This document shows, in pieces, positions 52,326-61,954 of a DNA stretch of 64,000 nt. The position numbers and the translations under genes were made by a program. Source of the DNA: Chryseobacterium populi. GTDB taxonomy: Bacteria; Bacteroidota; Bacteroidia; Flavobacteriales; Weeksellaceae. Positions within the stretch are counted from its first letter, which is position 1; every line of letters begins with the position of its first letter. A model generated the notes under the pieces. It worked only from the letters and a program-made list of their open reading frames with translations, had not been told where the DNA came from and did not search any database. The stretch lies in NCBI RefSeq assembly GCF_000282115.1, contig NZ_AKJY01000021.1:49093-113092 (forward strand), written 5' to 3'.

Positions 52326-53702
52326 ATGAATTTACCGTACGCGGAACCTTTCCGCATTAAAATGGTGGAAGAAATCCGTCAATCAACAAGAGAAGAGAGA
52401 GAACAATGGCTTAAAGACGCCAATTACAATTTATTCAACTTAAAATCTTCACAGGTTTTTATTGACCTATTAACAGATTCCGGAACCGGAGCAATGTCTG
52501 ACAGACAATGGGGAGCATTGATGACCGGAGATGAAAGCTATGCCGGATCCCGCTCATTCGAACAGCTACACCAGACTGTACAAAATATTACCGGTTTCAA
52601 ATACCTTTTGCCAACCCACCAGGGAAGAGCTGCTGAAAACGTTTTGTTCTCAGTATTGGTAAAAGACGGTGATGTTGTTCCCGGAAACTCTCATTTTGAC
52701 ACCACAAAAGGACATATTGAATTCAGAAAAGCACATGCTATAGACTGTACTATTGATGAGGCTTTTGATATTAATGACTTACACCCTTTCAAAGGAAATA
52801 TCAACCTTGAAAAGCTTGAGGAGGTTTATAAAAGCCACCCTAAAGAAAAAATCCCTTTTTGTTTAATTACCATTACCTGTAATTCTTCAGGAGGGCAGCC
52901 TGTATCTTTAGAAAATATGAAGGCGGTAAAAGAGCTTTCCGATCAGTATGGAATTCCTGTTTATTTCGATTCAGCGAGATTTGCTGAAAATGCATACTTT
53001 ATTAAAAAGAGAGAAAAAGGACAGGAAAACAGAAGCATTAAAGAAATCTGTAAAGAAATTTTCTCTTATGGAGAAGGGATGACGATGAGCTCTAAAAAAG
53101 ACGGATTAGTAAACATCGGTGGCTTTATTGCCCTGAATAATGAAGAAATTTTCAGAAAAGCCTCCAACTTCACTATTATTTATGAAGGTTTCATTACTTA
53201 TGGAGGAATGGCCGGAAGAGATATGGCTGCTTTAGCTGTTGGTCTTGATGAAGCAACAGAATTTGCTTACCTGGAAAGCAGAATTTCTCAGGTTGAATAT
53301 CTTGGAAATAAATTAATAGAATACGGAATTCCTGTTCAGAAACCAATTGGAGGGCACGCTGTTTTCATCGATTCCTTAAATTTTTTACCAAAAGTTTCCC
53401 GTGCAGAATATCCGGCACAGACTTTAGGTCTTGAAATTTATAAGGAAGCAGGAATCAGAACCGTGGAGATCGGAACTTTACTCGCCGACAGAGATCCTGA
53501 AACCAGAGAAAACCGTTATCCTAAGCTTGAATTAGTTCGTTTAGCAATTCCCAGAAGAACTTACACCAACAATCATATGGATTATATCGCTGCTGCCATC
53601 AAAAATGTTTATGAAAGACGCGATGAAATTACAAAAGGGTATAAAATCACATGGGAACCTGATCTTCTGAGACACTTTACGGTTAAACTGGAAGAGGCAT
53701 AA
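52326..53702 (+). CDS. tnaA: Tryptophanase
   Basis: A 458-residue PLP lyase. The PLP lysine is in MSSKKDGLVNIGG. SHFDTTKGHIEF carries the aspartate characteristic of tryptophanase (tyrosine phenol-lyase has a threonine there), and LLRHFTVKL near the end has the tryptophanase histidine. The enzyme splits tryptophan into indole, pyruvate and ammonia. Unlike E. coli no tnaC-type leader or TnaB permease is adjacent. It has its own terminator. An FAD monooxygenase and an aminotransferase follow after 196 bases. Confidence 0.92.
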   Translation: MNLPYAEPFRIKMVEEIRQSTREEREQWLKDANYNLFNLKSSQVFIDLLTDSGTGAMSDRQWGALMTGDESYAGSRSFEQLHQTVQNITGFKYLLPTHQGRAAENVLFSVLVKDGDVVPGNSHFDTTKGHIEFRKAHAIDCTIDEAFDINDLHPFKGNINLEKLEEVYKSHPKEKIPFCLITITCNSSGGQPVSLENMKAVKELSDQYGIPVYFDSARFAENAYFIKKREKGQENRSIKEICKEIFSYGEGMTMSSKKDGLVNIGGFIALNNEEIFRKASNFTIIYEGFITYGGMAGRDMAALAVGLDEATEFAYLESRISQVEYLGNKLIEYGIPVQKPIGGHAVFIDSLNFLPKVSRAEYPAQTLGLEIYKEAGIRTVEIGTLLADRDPETRENRYPKLELVRLAIPRRTYTNNHMDYIAAAIKNVYERRDEITKGYKITWEPDLLRHFTVKLEEA

Positions 53703-53705
53703 AGA

Positions 53706-53730
53706 AAAACCGAGTAATCCTCGGTTTTTT
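53706..53730 (+). terminator. Intrinsic terminator after tnaA
   Basis: A 10-bp stem (AAAAACCGAG with CTCGGTTTTT), 5-base loop, followed by more T residues, starting four bases after the tnaA stop. Confidence 0.9.
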
Positions 53731-53898
53731 TCATTTTAAATAAGGCACATCTTTAATGCATGCATTTTATAGATCCCTAACCAAAGAGTATTATTGTTTA
53801 GAAAAACTCTTATTTTTTTTACTTTAAATTTGTAATATTTCAAATAAAATTCAAAAAAACAATATAAACACTAACTTGAAAATCCCCCTATTCCCCAA

Positions 53899-54978
53899 AT
53901 GAAAAATATTGCTATCGTTGGCGCAGGAATTTCCGGCTTAAGCATGGCGAATTACTTAGAAAAACACAATATTGATTACCATATTTACGAAAGAAGAAAG
54001 GAAAATGATTTAGCAGGTCACGGTTTTTTACTGCCGCAAGAGGGCATTGAATTCCTGTCTCATATCATTGATAAAAACACTCTTTTTAAACAGGGTAATT
54101 TTTTAAAAAAGTACATTCAGTATTCGCATACAGGAAAAGTAATCGCAGAAAAAGACCTCAATGATGTTTTTGTGATCTCCAGAGGAGCATTGATTGAAAT
54201 TCTGACCCGAAATATTCCATCCTCAAAAATCACTTATGAAAAAACGATCTCTTTTTCTGATCAGGAAAAAGGCGGATTAAAATATCCTGACGGATCCGAT
54301 ATTGAATCCGATATCATTATTGTTTCGGATGGCTCCAGAAGCAGGATCAGAAAAGAAATATTCAAAGATGAAATCCTCAGATCCGTACGTGAAAATGAAA
54401 TGGTAAATATCATTAAAAATAAAGATATCGCTGCCAGGATCGAAAATAATTTCATGAAATTTCACCATCTTGACGGTGGATTAACGTTTGGAATTCTTAA
54501 GCTTTCAGATGACAAGATTTTATGGTATTCGCAGTTTGATAATGAGAGGTATAAAACTGACAAAGAATGTTCAATAGAAAATATTAAAGATTATATGTTT
54601 GAAGTTTTTAAAGAATGGGATCCCTTGGTTTCAACTATCGTAAGGGAATCAAGCTATAAAAACATTCACTTATGGCCGGTTTACGAGTTAGAAACACTAA
54701 ATCCGTTTTACAGAGACAATATTGTATTTATCGGGGATGCTGCACATCCCTTGATCCCATTTACAAGTCAGGGAGTCACTTCTGCCCTTAAAGATTCTTT
54801 TACGCTGACCCGATATTTAACTGAAGAAAAAAATACGACTGAAGCCTTCAGAAAATATGAAAGAGAGAGAAAACCCGAAATACAAGTACATATACAAAAC
54901 GGAAGAATTTTATTGGATCAATTCTTATTACCCCTCGATCAGCAAAAGAAAAATACTTTACCCATATCTTATAAATAA
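53899..54978 (+). CDS. FAD-dependent monooxygenase (PHBH fold)
   Basis: A 359-residue flavoprotein. The N-terminal dinucleotide motif is IAIVGAGISGLSMANYLE, the arginine region ERRKE follows, and the second FAD motif is IVFIGDAAHPLIPFTSQGV near residue 280. The DG motif is in IIVSDGSRSRIRK. Aromatic-ring hydroxylases and indole/kynurenine-type oxygenases share this fold. The substrate cannot be read from the sequence; proximity to tryptophanase makes an indole compound a reasonable guess. It is followed after 3 bases by a PLP enzyme gene, so the two are co-expressed. Confidence 0.87.
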   Translation: MKNIAIVGAGISGLSMANYLEKHNIDYHIYERRKENDLAGHGFLLPQEGIEFLSHIIDKNTLFKQGNFLKKYIQYSHTGKVIAEKDLNDVFVISRGALIEILTRNIPSSKITYEKTISFSDQEKGGLKYPDGSDIESDIIIVSDGSRSRIRKEIFKDEILRSVRENEMVNIIKNKDIAARIENNFMKFHHLDGGLTFGILKLSDDKILWYSQFDNERYKTDKECSIENIKDYMFEVFKEWDPLVSTIVRESSYKNIHLWPVYELETLNPFYRDNIVFIGDAAHPLIPFTSQGVTSALKDSFTLTRYLTEEKNTTEAFRKYERERKPEIQVHIQNGRILLDQFLLPLDQQKKNTLPISYK

Positions 54979-54981
54979 AAT

Positions 54982-56139
54982 ATGTTTACCAATAACGATA
55001 TCAACTTTGAAGCTTTAAAAAGAAAAGCATATAACGGAAGATGGGCTGTTCAGGAAGAAGGGATTATACCGCTGACTGCCGCAGATCCTGATTTCAGAAT
55101 GGCCCCGGAAATCGAGCAGGGAATTATTGAATATATAAAAGACGGGTATTTGAGTTATGGCCCGTTTTCAGGGCTTCCCGAATTCAAGAAAAATGTAGCC
55201 AAGCATTTTAATTCAGAGAAAAATGGAAGCTTCTGTGCTGAAAATGTTCTTGCAGTCAACAGTGCAGCACAGGGGATGTATTTGGTTGCAAAATATACTT
55301 TAAACCCCGGAGATGAGGCAATCATCCTGGATCCCGTAGATTTTCTTTTTAAAAAATCGGTGGAAACTGTAGGTGGAGTGATAAAATTATGTCCGGTAGA
55401 TCATAAAACCGGAGATATTGATTTTGAAAAACTGGTTTCGCTCATTAATCCGAAAACAAAATTAATCAGCATCTGTAATCCTCACAATCCACTTGGAAAA
55501 GTCTATTCCAAAGAGATTTTAATTAAAATATCAGAAATTGCTTCCGCCCATGATTTATGGATAATGAGTGATGAAATATGGAGTGATATTATTTATGATA
55601 ACAAACAGTTCCACACCTACTCCTCTGTTTCAGATAAAGCTAAAAATAAAAGCTTTACCGTGTATGGCTTTTCAAAATCATTTGGAATTGCAGGGTTGAG
55701 AATCGGCGCAGTTTTATGCAATGACCCTGAAATCCTTGAGGACTTTACAGAAAAATCGAATTTCAATTCTACCATCGAAGGGGTTTCCACATTATCCCAA
55801 ATTGCCGGAAGCGTTGCTATAGAAAACGCAGAACCATGGCTGAAAAAGTTTTTAGCCCATTTACAAAACAATCGCAATTTAGCCTATGAGATTCTTAATC
55901 AATCCCAAATTTTAACATGTAATCTACCGGAAGCCACTTTTGTGATATTTCCAAAAATTGAAAACGGATTATCCAGTGAAGAATTTACAGAATATGTTTT
56001 GCATCACGGAAAAGTAGCAGTAGTACCCGGCTCAGAAAGATGGTTCGGGAAGGGAGCTGAAGGACATATCAGAATATGCTTTTCTACATCACAGGAAATC
56101 CTCGAGGAAGGTCTGAACAGAATTATTAAATGTTTTTAA
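54982..56139 (+). CDS. MalY/PatB-type PLP aminotransferase or C-S lyase
   Basis: A 385-residue fold-type I enzyme. The PLP lysine lies in VYGFSKSFGIAGLRIGAV, NPHNPLGKVY is the PLP/substrate-anchoring stretch and IMSDEIWSDIIYD the aspartate region. GRWAVQEEGIIPLTAADPDF near the N-terminus is like aminotransferases of the MalY/aspartate branch. It could transaminate an aromatic amino acid or cleave a cysteine conjugate. It is translationally linked to the FAD monooxygenase. Confidence 0.83.
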   Translation: MFTNNDINFEALKRKAYNGRWAVQEEGIIPLTAADPDFRMAPEIEQGIIEYIKDGYLSYGPFSGLPEFKKNVAKHFNSEKNGSFCAENVLAVNSAAQGMYLVAKYTLNPGDEAIILDPVDFLFKKSVETVGGVIKLCPVDHKTGDIDFEKLVSLINPKTKLISICNPHNPLGKVYSKEILIKISEIASAHDLWIMSDEIWSDIIYDNKQFHTYSSVSDKAKNKSFTVYGFSKSFGIAGLRIGAVLCNDPEILEDFTEKSNFNSTIEGVSTLSQIAGSVAIENAEPWLKKFLAHLQNNRNLAYEILNQSQILTCNLPEATFVIFPKIENGLSSEEFTEYVLHHGKVAVVPGSERWFGKGAEGHIRICFSTSQEILEEGLNRIIKCF

Positions 56140-56278
56140 TTTTATTGCTAATAAAGTTAAAAATATAAATCATTTTGAACAAATAGCAGAGATACACATA
56201 ACAAACCATTATTTTTATATCAAAATGTTGTGAAAATTTAATATTTTTGATAGAATCATCAACAAAACCACCATTAAT

Positions 56279-58714
56279 ATGAAAATAAAATATGCAAGTG
56301 TGCTTTTTCTTGTTTCTACTACATTTTTATATGCTCAGGAAATAAGGGATACCCTATCTAAAGAATCTAAAATAGAGGAAGTAGCGATTACAGGAAGTAG
56401 AAATAAAAAAAGAACGGTAACCAATACCCCGGTTCCCATTGATGTAATAGACATTAAACAGGTCAGCCAATCTACAGGGCAAATAGAGGTCAATCAGCTT
56501 TTACAGTTTGCTGCCCCTTCTTTTAATTCCAATAAGCAATCAGGATCCGATGGTGCTGATGCCGTAGATCCTGCCACTTTAAGAGGACTTGGGCCTGATC
56601 AGACTTTATTACTCCTCAATGGAAAGAGGTACCACCAGTCTTCACTGATCAACCTTTTCGGGACGAAAGGGCGTGGTAATACAGGTTATGACATGAATAC
56701 CATCCCGATTGGCGCAATCAAAAGAGTAGAGGTATTGAGAGACGGGGCTGCCGCACAATACGGATCAGATGCTATTGCCGGAGTAATCAATGTTATTCTG
56801 AACGATCGCGACAAGGGATTTGAAGGCAATGCTTTTTACGGAATGAATCTTTTTAAAAGTCCCGGAGACAATGATGTCGTTTCAGATCGTAAAATCGATG
56901 GAAATACTTTTGATTTTAATGGGAATTACGGTATTAAAATAGGCCCGAAAGGCGGATTCGGAAATTTCACAGCAGAATTTGTAAATAAAGAATATGCCAT
57001 CAGAAATGCAAATCCAGCCAAATATGATGCCCCGAGACAACGATTTGGTGATGCAAAATCTCAGAATTTTTATTTCTTCGGAAATATTGAAGTCCCATTA
57101 TCGGATAATCTGAAATTTTATTCCCGACAAGGGTTTTCGCAAAGAAACACGGATGCCTATGCCTGGACAAGAAGTGCTGATGCCGACGGAAATATTCCGG
57201 AGGTTTATCCAAATGGATTCAACCCGGTACAGGATACAAGCATAACCGATTTTACTTTTGATAATGGCTTAAAGTTTAAAGTAGCAAGCTGGGATGTAGA
57301 TGTTTATAATGCTTTTGGAAGCAATCGGTTTACATACCAGATTGATAACACAATCAATGCTACTTTAGGTACAAAATCACCGACAGGTTTCAATGCCGGC
57401 GGACATTTTTTATTACAGAATACAACGGGATTTAATGCTTCAAAACAATTTGGTGTCTTAGAGGGATTAAATATTGCTTTCGGCTCTGAATTCAGGTATG
57501 AAAAATTCAATGTGATTAAAGGAGAGGAAGCTTCATACGCCATGTATGATGTGAACGGAAATATTGTAACAGCTGATACAGATCCAAGTTTATTGGTAGA
57601 AAACCCTCTAAGTGGAAATGTAAGACCAGGCGGTTCACAGGGTTTTCCCGGATATTCACAGGAAGTTGATAAAAACAGGAATAATTTTGCTGCTTATGTA
57701 GATACCGAGCTGGATGTTACCAAAGACTGGATGGTAAGCGTGGCCGGAAGATTTGAAAATTACAGTGATTTTGGGAGCACCATGAATGGAAAATTTGCTA
57801 CAAGATATGCTATTATACCACAATTGGCTATCCGGGGATCTGTTTCTACAGGATTCAGGGCTCCTTCATTGGCTCAAAAATATTACAGCTTACAGTTTAC
57901 AAATTTTCAGGGTGGAGATCTGGTAACCATTCAGCTTGCATCGAATGACAGTGATCTGGCAAAAGCAGTCGGAATTCCTCAACTCAAACAGGAAACTTCT
58001 TTAAATGGTAGCTTAGGGTTCACGTTCAACACCGGTAAATTCACAGCAACCGTTGACGGCTATTATATCAAGGTGAAGAACAGGATTGTACTTACCGGTA
58101 ATTTCTCAAGAGACGATTTACCGGAAGATGTTCAGGATGCTTATCCGTATATTGACCAGGCACAGTTTTTCACCAATGCTATTGATACGAGAACAAAGGG
58201 TATTGATGTTATTTTGAGTTATTCCGAAAATATCGGTTCCGGAAAACTTTCGGCCACCTTGGCCGGAAACTATAATGAAATGGAGATCACCTCAGTCAAT
58301 ACTTCCGAAAAATTAAAAGGAAAAGAAGAAATCTATTTAAGTCCGAGAGAAAGGGCCTTTATTCTTGCATCTGCACCAAAAACAAAGATCAACTTAAATT
58401 TAAACTATAAAATCAATAAATTCAACGCAAATTTACAGCTCGTAAGGTTTGATAAAGTACAGTTGATCGGCTATGGAGGCGCTGATGATTTTCAGACTTA
58501 CAATCCAAAAGTAACAACAGATTTGTCTTTTGGTTATGATTTCAGCAAAAACATCAGCTTAACAATTGGAAGTAAAAATTTATTCAACCGATACCCTACT
58601 TTACAAAAAAACCATGTTTCAGATGGAAATACAGAATCTGGCGGGATTTTCGATCCTGTACAGATGGGGTTCTCCGGAAGACAGGCTTTTGCAAGATTTA
58701 ATTTCAGATTTTAA
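56279..58714 (+). CDS. TonB-dependent outer-membrane receptor
   Basis: An 811-residue receptor. Signal peptide ends LYAQ. The plug domain (about 35-165) has EEVAITGSRNKKR, TLRGLGPDQTLLLLNGKRYH and VEVLRDGAAAQYGSDAIAGVINVIL. The 22-strand barrel fills the rest, with the usual aromatic C-terminal strand (AFARFNFRF). No SusD partner is present, so it is more like the siderophore or small-molecule type than a glycan SusC. Ligand unknown. It stands 139 bases after the aminotransferase gene. Confidence 0.93.
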   Translation: MKIKYASVLFLVSTTFLYAQEIRDTLSKESKIEEVAITGSRNKKRTVTNTPVPIDVIDIKQVSQSTGQIEVNQLLQFAAPSFNSNKQSGSDGADAVDPATLRGLGPDQTLLLLNGKRYHQSSLINLFGTKGRGNTGYDMNTIPIGAIKRVEVLRDGAAAQYGSDAIAGVINVILNDRDKGFEGNAFYGMNLFKSPGDNDVVSDRKIDGNTFDFNGNYGIKIGPKGGFGNFTAEFVNKEYAIRNANPAKYDAPRQRFGDAKSQNFYFFGNIEVPLSDNLKFYSRQGFSQRNTDAYAWTRSADADGNIPEVYPNGFNPVQDTSITDFTFDNGLKFKVASWDVDVYNAFGSNRFTYQIDNTINATLGTKSPTGFNAGGHFLLQNTTGFNASKQFGVLEGLNIAFGSEFRYEKFNVIKGEEASYAMYDVNGNIVTADTDPSLLVENPLSGNVRPGGSQGFPGYSQEVDKNRNNFAAYVDTELDVTKDWMVSVAGRFENYSDFGSTMNGKFATRYAIIPQLAIRGSVSTGFRAPSLAQKYYSLQFTNFQGGDLVTIQLASNDSDLAKAVGIPQLKQETSLNGSLGFTFNTGKFTATVDGYYIKVKNRIVLTGNFSRDDLPEDVQDAYPYIDQAQFFTNAIDTRTKGIDVILSYSENIGSGKLSATLAGNYNEMEITSVNTSEKLKGKEEIYLSPRERAFILASAPKTKINLNLNYKINKFNANLQLVRFDKVQLIGYGGADDFQTYNPKVTTDLSFGYDFSKNISLTIGSKNLFNRYPTLQKNHVSDGNTESGGIFDPVQMGFSGRQAFARFNFRF

Positions 58715-58723
58715 GATAATCAA

Positions 58724-58748
58724 AGCCTCCTGAAAATTCCGGGAGGCT
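58724..58748. terminator. Terminator between convergent genes
   Basis: Arms 58724-58730 and 58742-58748 (AGCCTCC / GGAGGCT) with an 11-base loop, between the receptor and the leftward dehydrogenase gene. Confidence 0.7.
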
Positions 58749-58755
58749 CTTGTAT

Positions 58756-59973
58756 TTATTTTTTTGAAATCTTATAAAGTTTTCCACTGTCTGTCACGGC
58801 ATATAAATTCCCGTCTGATCCATCCAGAACATCCCGGAATCTTTCTTTCTGGTCTGCTAACAGTCGTTCTTCTCCAACAACTTTATTATCTTTCATAACG
58901 ATTCTGTTGATATGCTCTCCACTTAAGCATCCGATAAATAAATTTCCTTTCCATTCTTCAATATTTCCGGTATAGAAAGTAGCTCCACTCGGGGAAATTA
59001 CCGGATCCCAATAATAAACAGGTTGTTCTGTTCCTTCCTTTTGAGTAATCCCCTCACCTACTTTCTGCCCCGAATATTCAATTCCATAAGTAACATCGCC
59101 CCAGCCGTAGTTTTTCCCGGGTTGGATAAAATTAATCTCATCTCCCCCTCTCGGTCCCATTTCTACGTCCCAAAGATTACCATTAGGATCAATGGCCATT
59201 CCCTGAGGATTTCTGACCCCGTATGCATAAATTTCCGGTTTATATCCTGCTTTTCCGATAAAAGGATTTCCGGGTGCAGGTTTTCCATCCTTCGTTATTT
59301 TAAGGATTTTCCCTAAATAATTATCCGTTTTCTGTGCATAGACACGGGTTTCTTTATCTGATCTTTCTCCGGTACTTACAAACAGGTTTCCATCTTTGTC
59401 GAATGCCAGCCTGCTTCCATAATGTTTATCTCCATCATAAGAAGGTTCCGCCCGGAATATAACTTTTACATCACTTATGCTCTTAAAATCTGCAGAAAGT
59501 TTTCCTTTAGCTACAGAAGTCAGGTTTCCTTTCCCGAAAGGCTCTGAGAAACTAAAGTAAATCAAATTATTTGTTTTAAAATCCGGATCCAGTGCCACAT
59601 CAAGCATTCCACCCTGACCTTTTGAGTCTACTTTAGGAAATCCTGATATTTTAGAAACTGTTTTTCCATCAGCAGATACTACATTCATAAAACCTGTTTT
59701 TTCGGTGATTAAAAATCGGCCGTCCGGCAAATTGATAATTCCCCAGGGCTTTCCAAGATCTTTGTTAAGTATTTCTACATGATAAGCTGTAGAAGACTTG
59801 ACGGCTTTAATTCTTGTCTGTCCCTCAAAAGCAGGTTTGTAATTCGAATTCGGTTTCCCGGTTTCCACGCTCCCATCCGTCCCTGTTTGCTGGGCATGGG
59901 CATTGTTTTTTTTACACGACGATAAAACTAAGAAAAGACTTAAAGCCGGAATATAAAAATTATTGAATCTCAT
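58756..59973 (-). CDS. PQQ-type glucose/sorbosone dehydrogenase lipoprotein
   Basis: A 405-residue lipoprotein. Lipobox LSSC lies about 18 residues in, after MRFNNFYIPALSLFLV. The six-bladed propeller of the GSDH family follows, with LGKPWGIINLPDGRFLITEKTG, GQGGMLDVALDPDF, GSRLAFDKDGNLFVSTGERSD, YGVRNPQGMAIDPNGNLWDVEMGPRGGDEIN and a late GNLFIGCLSGEHI. It probably oxidises sugars in the periplasm with PQQ. The ATG at 60021 is rejected because it would put 16 residues before the signal. Confidence 0.87.
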   Translation of the reverse strand: MRFNNFYIPALSLFLVLSSCKKNNAHAQQTGTDGSVETGKPNSNYKPAFEGQTRIKAVKSSTAYHVEILNKDLGKPWGIINLPDGRFLITEKTGFMNVVSADGKTVSKISGFPKVDSKGQGGMLDVALDPDFKTNNLIYFSFSEPFGKGNLTSVAKGKLSADFKSISDVKVIFRAEPSYDGDKHYGSRLAFDKDGNLFVSTGERSDKETRVYAQKTDNYLGKILKITKDGKPAPGNPFIGKAGYKPEIYAYGVRNPQGMAIDPNGNLWDVEMGPRGGDEINFIQPGKNYGWGDVTYGIEYSGQKVGEGITQKEGTEQPVYYWDPVISPSGATFYTGNIEEWKGNLFIGCLSGEHINRIVMKDNKVVGEERLLADQKERFRDVLDGSDGNLYAVTDSGKLYKISKK

Positions 59974-60026
59974 AGTCTTGTGATTAAGTGGTTTACATAA
60001 CGAATGGAAAAATAATGCCATAAAAA

Positions 60027-60057
60027 TTTGGTGGTTAAATATTTTACTCTACATTTG
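60027..60057 (+). promoter_or_regulatory. Consensus promoter of the blaI-blaR1-like operon
   Basis: TTTG at 60027-60030, exactly 19 bases, then TACATTTG at 60050-60057, a full match to TTTG-N19-TAnnTTTG, 26 bases before the regulator ATG. Confidence 0.8.
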
Positions 60058-60061
60058 TAGA
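60048..60061 (+). promoter_or_regulatory. BlaI/MecI-type operator
   Basis: TCTACATTTGTAGA: two perfect inverted half-sites TCTACA and TGTAGA around TT. It contains the TACA..TGTA core that BlaI/MecI repressors bind. It covers the -7 element, so bound repressor would block its own operon. Confidence 0.75.
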
Positions 60062-60083
60062 ATAAAATTTCAAAACGTAGAAC

Positions 60084-60455
60084 ATGAAAGAAATAAAGTT
60101 AACAGATTCTGAAAAAGATCTCATGGAAATTATCTGGGTCAGGAAAAATGTTTTCATGAAGGATATTCTAGAATCATATCCTGAACCCAAGCCGGCAACA
60201 ACTACTATTGCAACCTTACTGAAAAGAATGCAAAATAAAGATCTGGTAGGTTATAAATTGTATGGAAATTCCCGTGAATACTATCCAAAGGTGGAGAAAG
60301 GGGAATATTTTAAGGAAGAAATGACTTCCATGATTGACCGTTTTTTCAACAGCTCAGTGACTCAATTTGCATCGTTTTTCACTTCCAACACTCAATTGAG
60401 CCAAAAGCAGCTGAAAGAACTTCGTGAAATAATTGATCAACAAATAAATGAATAA
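60084..60455 (+). CDS. BlaI/MecI/CopY family repressor
   Basis: A 123-residue winged-helix protein. LTDSEKDLMEIIWVRKNVFMKDILESYP and KPATTTIATLLKRMQNKDLVGYKLYGNSREYYPKV are the family's recognition region, and the C-terminal helices serve dimer formation. BlaI-like proteins repress until a BlaR1-type metalloprotease inactivates them. It sits two bases ahead of such a gene, and an operator for it overlaps the promoter. Confidence 0.9.
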   Translation: MKEIKLTDSEKDLMEIIWVRKNVFMKDILESYPEPKPATTTIATLLKRMQNKDLVGYKLYGNSREYYPKVEKGEYFKEEMTSMIDRFFNSSVTQFASFFTSNTQLSQKQLKELREIIDQQINE

Positions 60456-60457
60456 AA

Positions 60458-61888
60458 ATGGGTTTCATTATTCTAAAAATAGTTTTGTGCTCTTCATTAT
60501 TGATCACGTTATATTATTTTTTTCTGGAAAAGGAAAAAATGTACCGGTTTAACAGGTCATTTCTAATTTTTTCATTAATATTTTCTTATGCTGTTCCTTT
60601 TATTTCCATTACAACAGAACTTCCGGAACCAAAAACCAATTCGAAATTAATATTTGAAGAAACCGCACAGCAGATTACCGTATTATCTCCAAACCAGGAA
60701 AGTTTCAACTGGATAAATCTTATCTGGATAATATACGGAGCAGTAACCTTATTCTTTCTGATAAAAGCAGTTATCTCTATTGTAAGGATTAAAAAACTAA
60801 AAGGAAAAAGAGTTAATTACTTGAATTACAACACCGTAATAACTGAAAAAAGTCTCTCGCCATTCAGTTTCTGGAATACTATTTATATTGGAAAAAGCTA
60901 CCTGAAAAATAATGAGATAGACTCAAGAATATTTCTGCATGAAAAAAGCCATTTAGACCAGAAACACAGTTTAGACCTTATTTTCATTGAAGTTTTCAAA
61001 ATTGTCACATGGTTTAATCCTGCTATTTATTTCTATAAAAAAGCCATGATCACCAATCATGAGTTTCTTGCGGATGAATCAGTTTTGAAAACAAATTCAA
61101 ATGTTAAGGATTATCAGAAACTGATACTTCAGGAGATTATTTCAACTCAAAAACATCTCTTTACTCACTCATTTAATTTTAATAATACCAAAAAACGATT
61201 TATTATGATGAACACTAAAAAATCAAATCTTACCGGAATAAAAAAAGCGGTGAGCATTCCGGTTTTAGTTATCGCCTTTGGACTATTCGTCCAAAAAACA
61301 TATGCCTCCAATCCGGGATTAAGCCTGGATGATTCTGAAAAAAGCTTAAATGAACTAAAAGAAAGTATTTCACCACTGAAGATTATCCAGACGAATGATC
61401 ATCAAATAATCTCAGACACAATTCCTAAGAAAAATAAAAAGGCAGCAACAAAATCGGAAATAAAAAATAAAAACGAAGAAAAATCCCCACCTCCCCCCCC
61501 GCCACCAACAGAAACTAAAAAGGTGAATAATAAAAATGATGCCGATGTTCCGCCTCCACCTCCGCCATCTGTTTCCCGTACTGCAGGTCTTACACCGGCT
61601 GAATATCCGGGAGGAGCTAATCAGTTGAGAAGTAATGTTGCAAATAATTTTAACAGTTCTATTTTTACAGGAAAAGAAAAAGGAATTTTAAAATCGGAAG
61701 CCCTTATTTCGATTGATAAAAACGGGAAGGTAACCGACATTAAAACTGCAGGATCATCGGAAAAATTTAACAATGAAACCTACAGAGTATTAAAGCAGGC
61801 TACAGATAATATTGTATGGACTCCTGCACAGAAAGACGGAGAGCCCACTGCTTATCAATACAGATTACCATTGACCATGAGTTTTTAA
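60458..61888 (+). CDS. BlaR1-like M56 peptidase with TonB-C-like domain
   Basis: A 476-residue membrane protein. Four hydrophobic helices; the M56 zinc motif is HEKSH in RIFLHEKSHLDQKHSLD, with a downstream glutamate in HEFLADES. Instead of a penicillin-binding sensor the outer part, after a fifth hydrophobic segment, is a proline-rich stretch (runs of seven and six prolines) and a C-terminal domain like TonB (KGILKSEALISIDKNGKVTDIKTAG ... VWTPAQKDGEP). So it is probably a sensor of envelope state, not beta-lactams. Confidence 0.87.
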   Translation: MGFIILKIVLCSSLLITLYYFFLEKEKMYRFNRSFLIFSLIFSYAVPFISITTELPEPKTNSKLIFEETAQQITVLSPNQESFNWINLIWIIYGAVTLFFLIKAVISIVRIKKLKGKRVNYLNYNTVITEKSLSPFSFWNTIYIGKSYLKNNEIDSRIFLHEKSHLDQKHSLDLIFIEVFKIVTWFNPAIYFYKKAMITNHEFLADESVLKTNSNVKDYQKLILQEIISTQKHLFTHSFNFNNTKKRFIMMNTKKSNLTGIKKAVSIPVLVIAFGLFVQKTYASNPGLSLDDSEKSLNELKESISPLKIIQTNDHQIISDTIPKKNKKAATKSEIKNKNEEKSPPPPPPPTETKKVNNKNDADVPPPPPPSVSRTAGLTPAEYPGGANQLRSNVANNFNSSIFTGKEKGILKSEALISIDKNGKVTDIKTAGSSEKFNNETYRVLKQATDNIVWTPAQKDGEPTAYQYRLPLTMSF

Positions 61889-61910
61889 TTGCAAAATAAA
61901 TATTTTTCAT

Positions 61911-61932
61911 AAGAGTCCGCTTCAGGACTCTT
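61911..61932 (+). terminator. Intrinsic terminator after the BlaR1-like gene
   Basis: Perfect 8-bp arms AAGAGTCC (61911-61918) and GGACTCTT (61925-61932), 6-base loop, followed by T residues. Confidence 0.85.
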
Positions 61933-61954
61933 TTTTATTTATTAAATTTGATAT

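Noticed and set aside
52326..53702. Tyrosine phenol-lyase instead of tryptophanase
   Set aside because: The aspartate in FDTTKGH and the histidine in LLRHF are tryptophanase features.
61480..61570. CCN repeat tracts as a phase-variation tract in the BlaR1-like gene
   Set aside because: They encode two polyproline linkers with mixed codons; the frame is intact and nothing suggests slippage beyond a short C-run.
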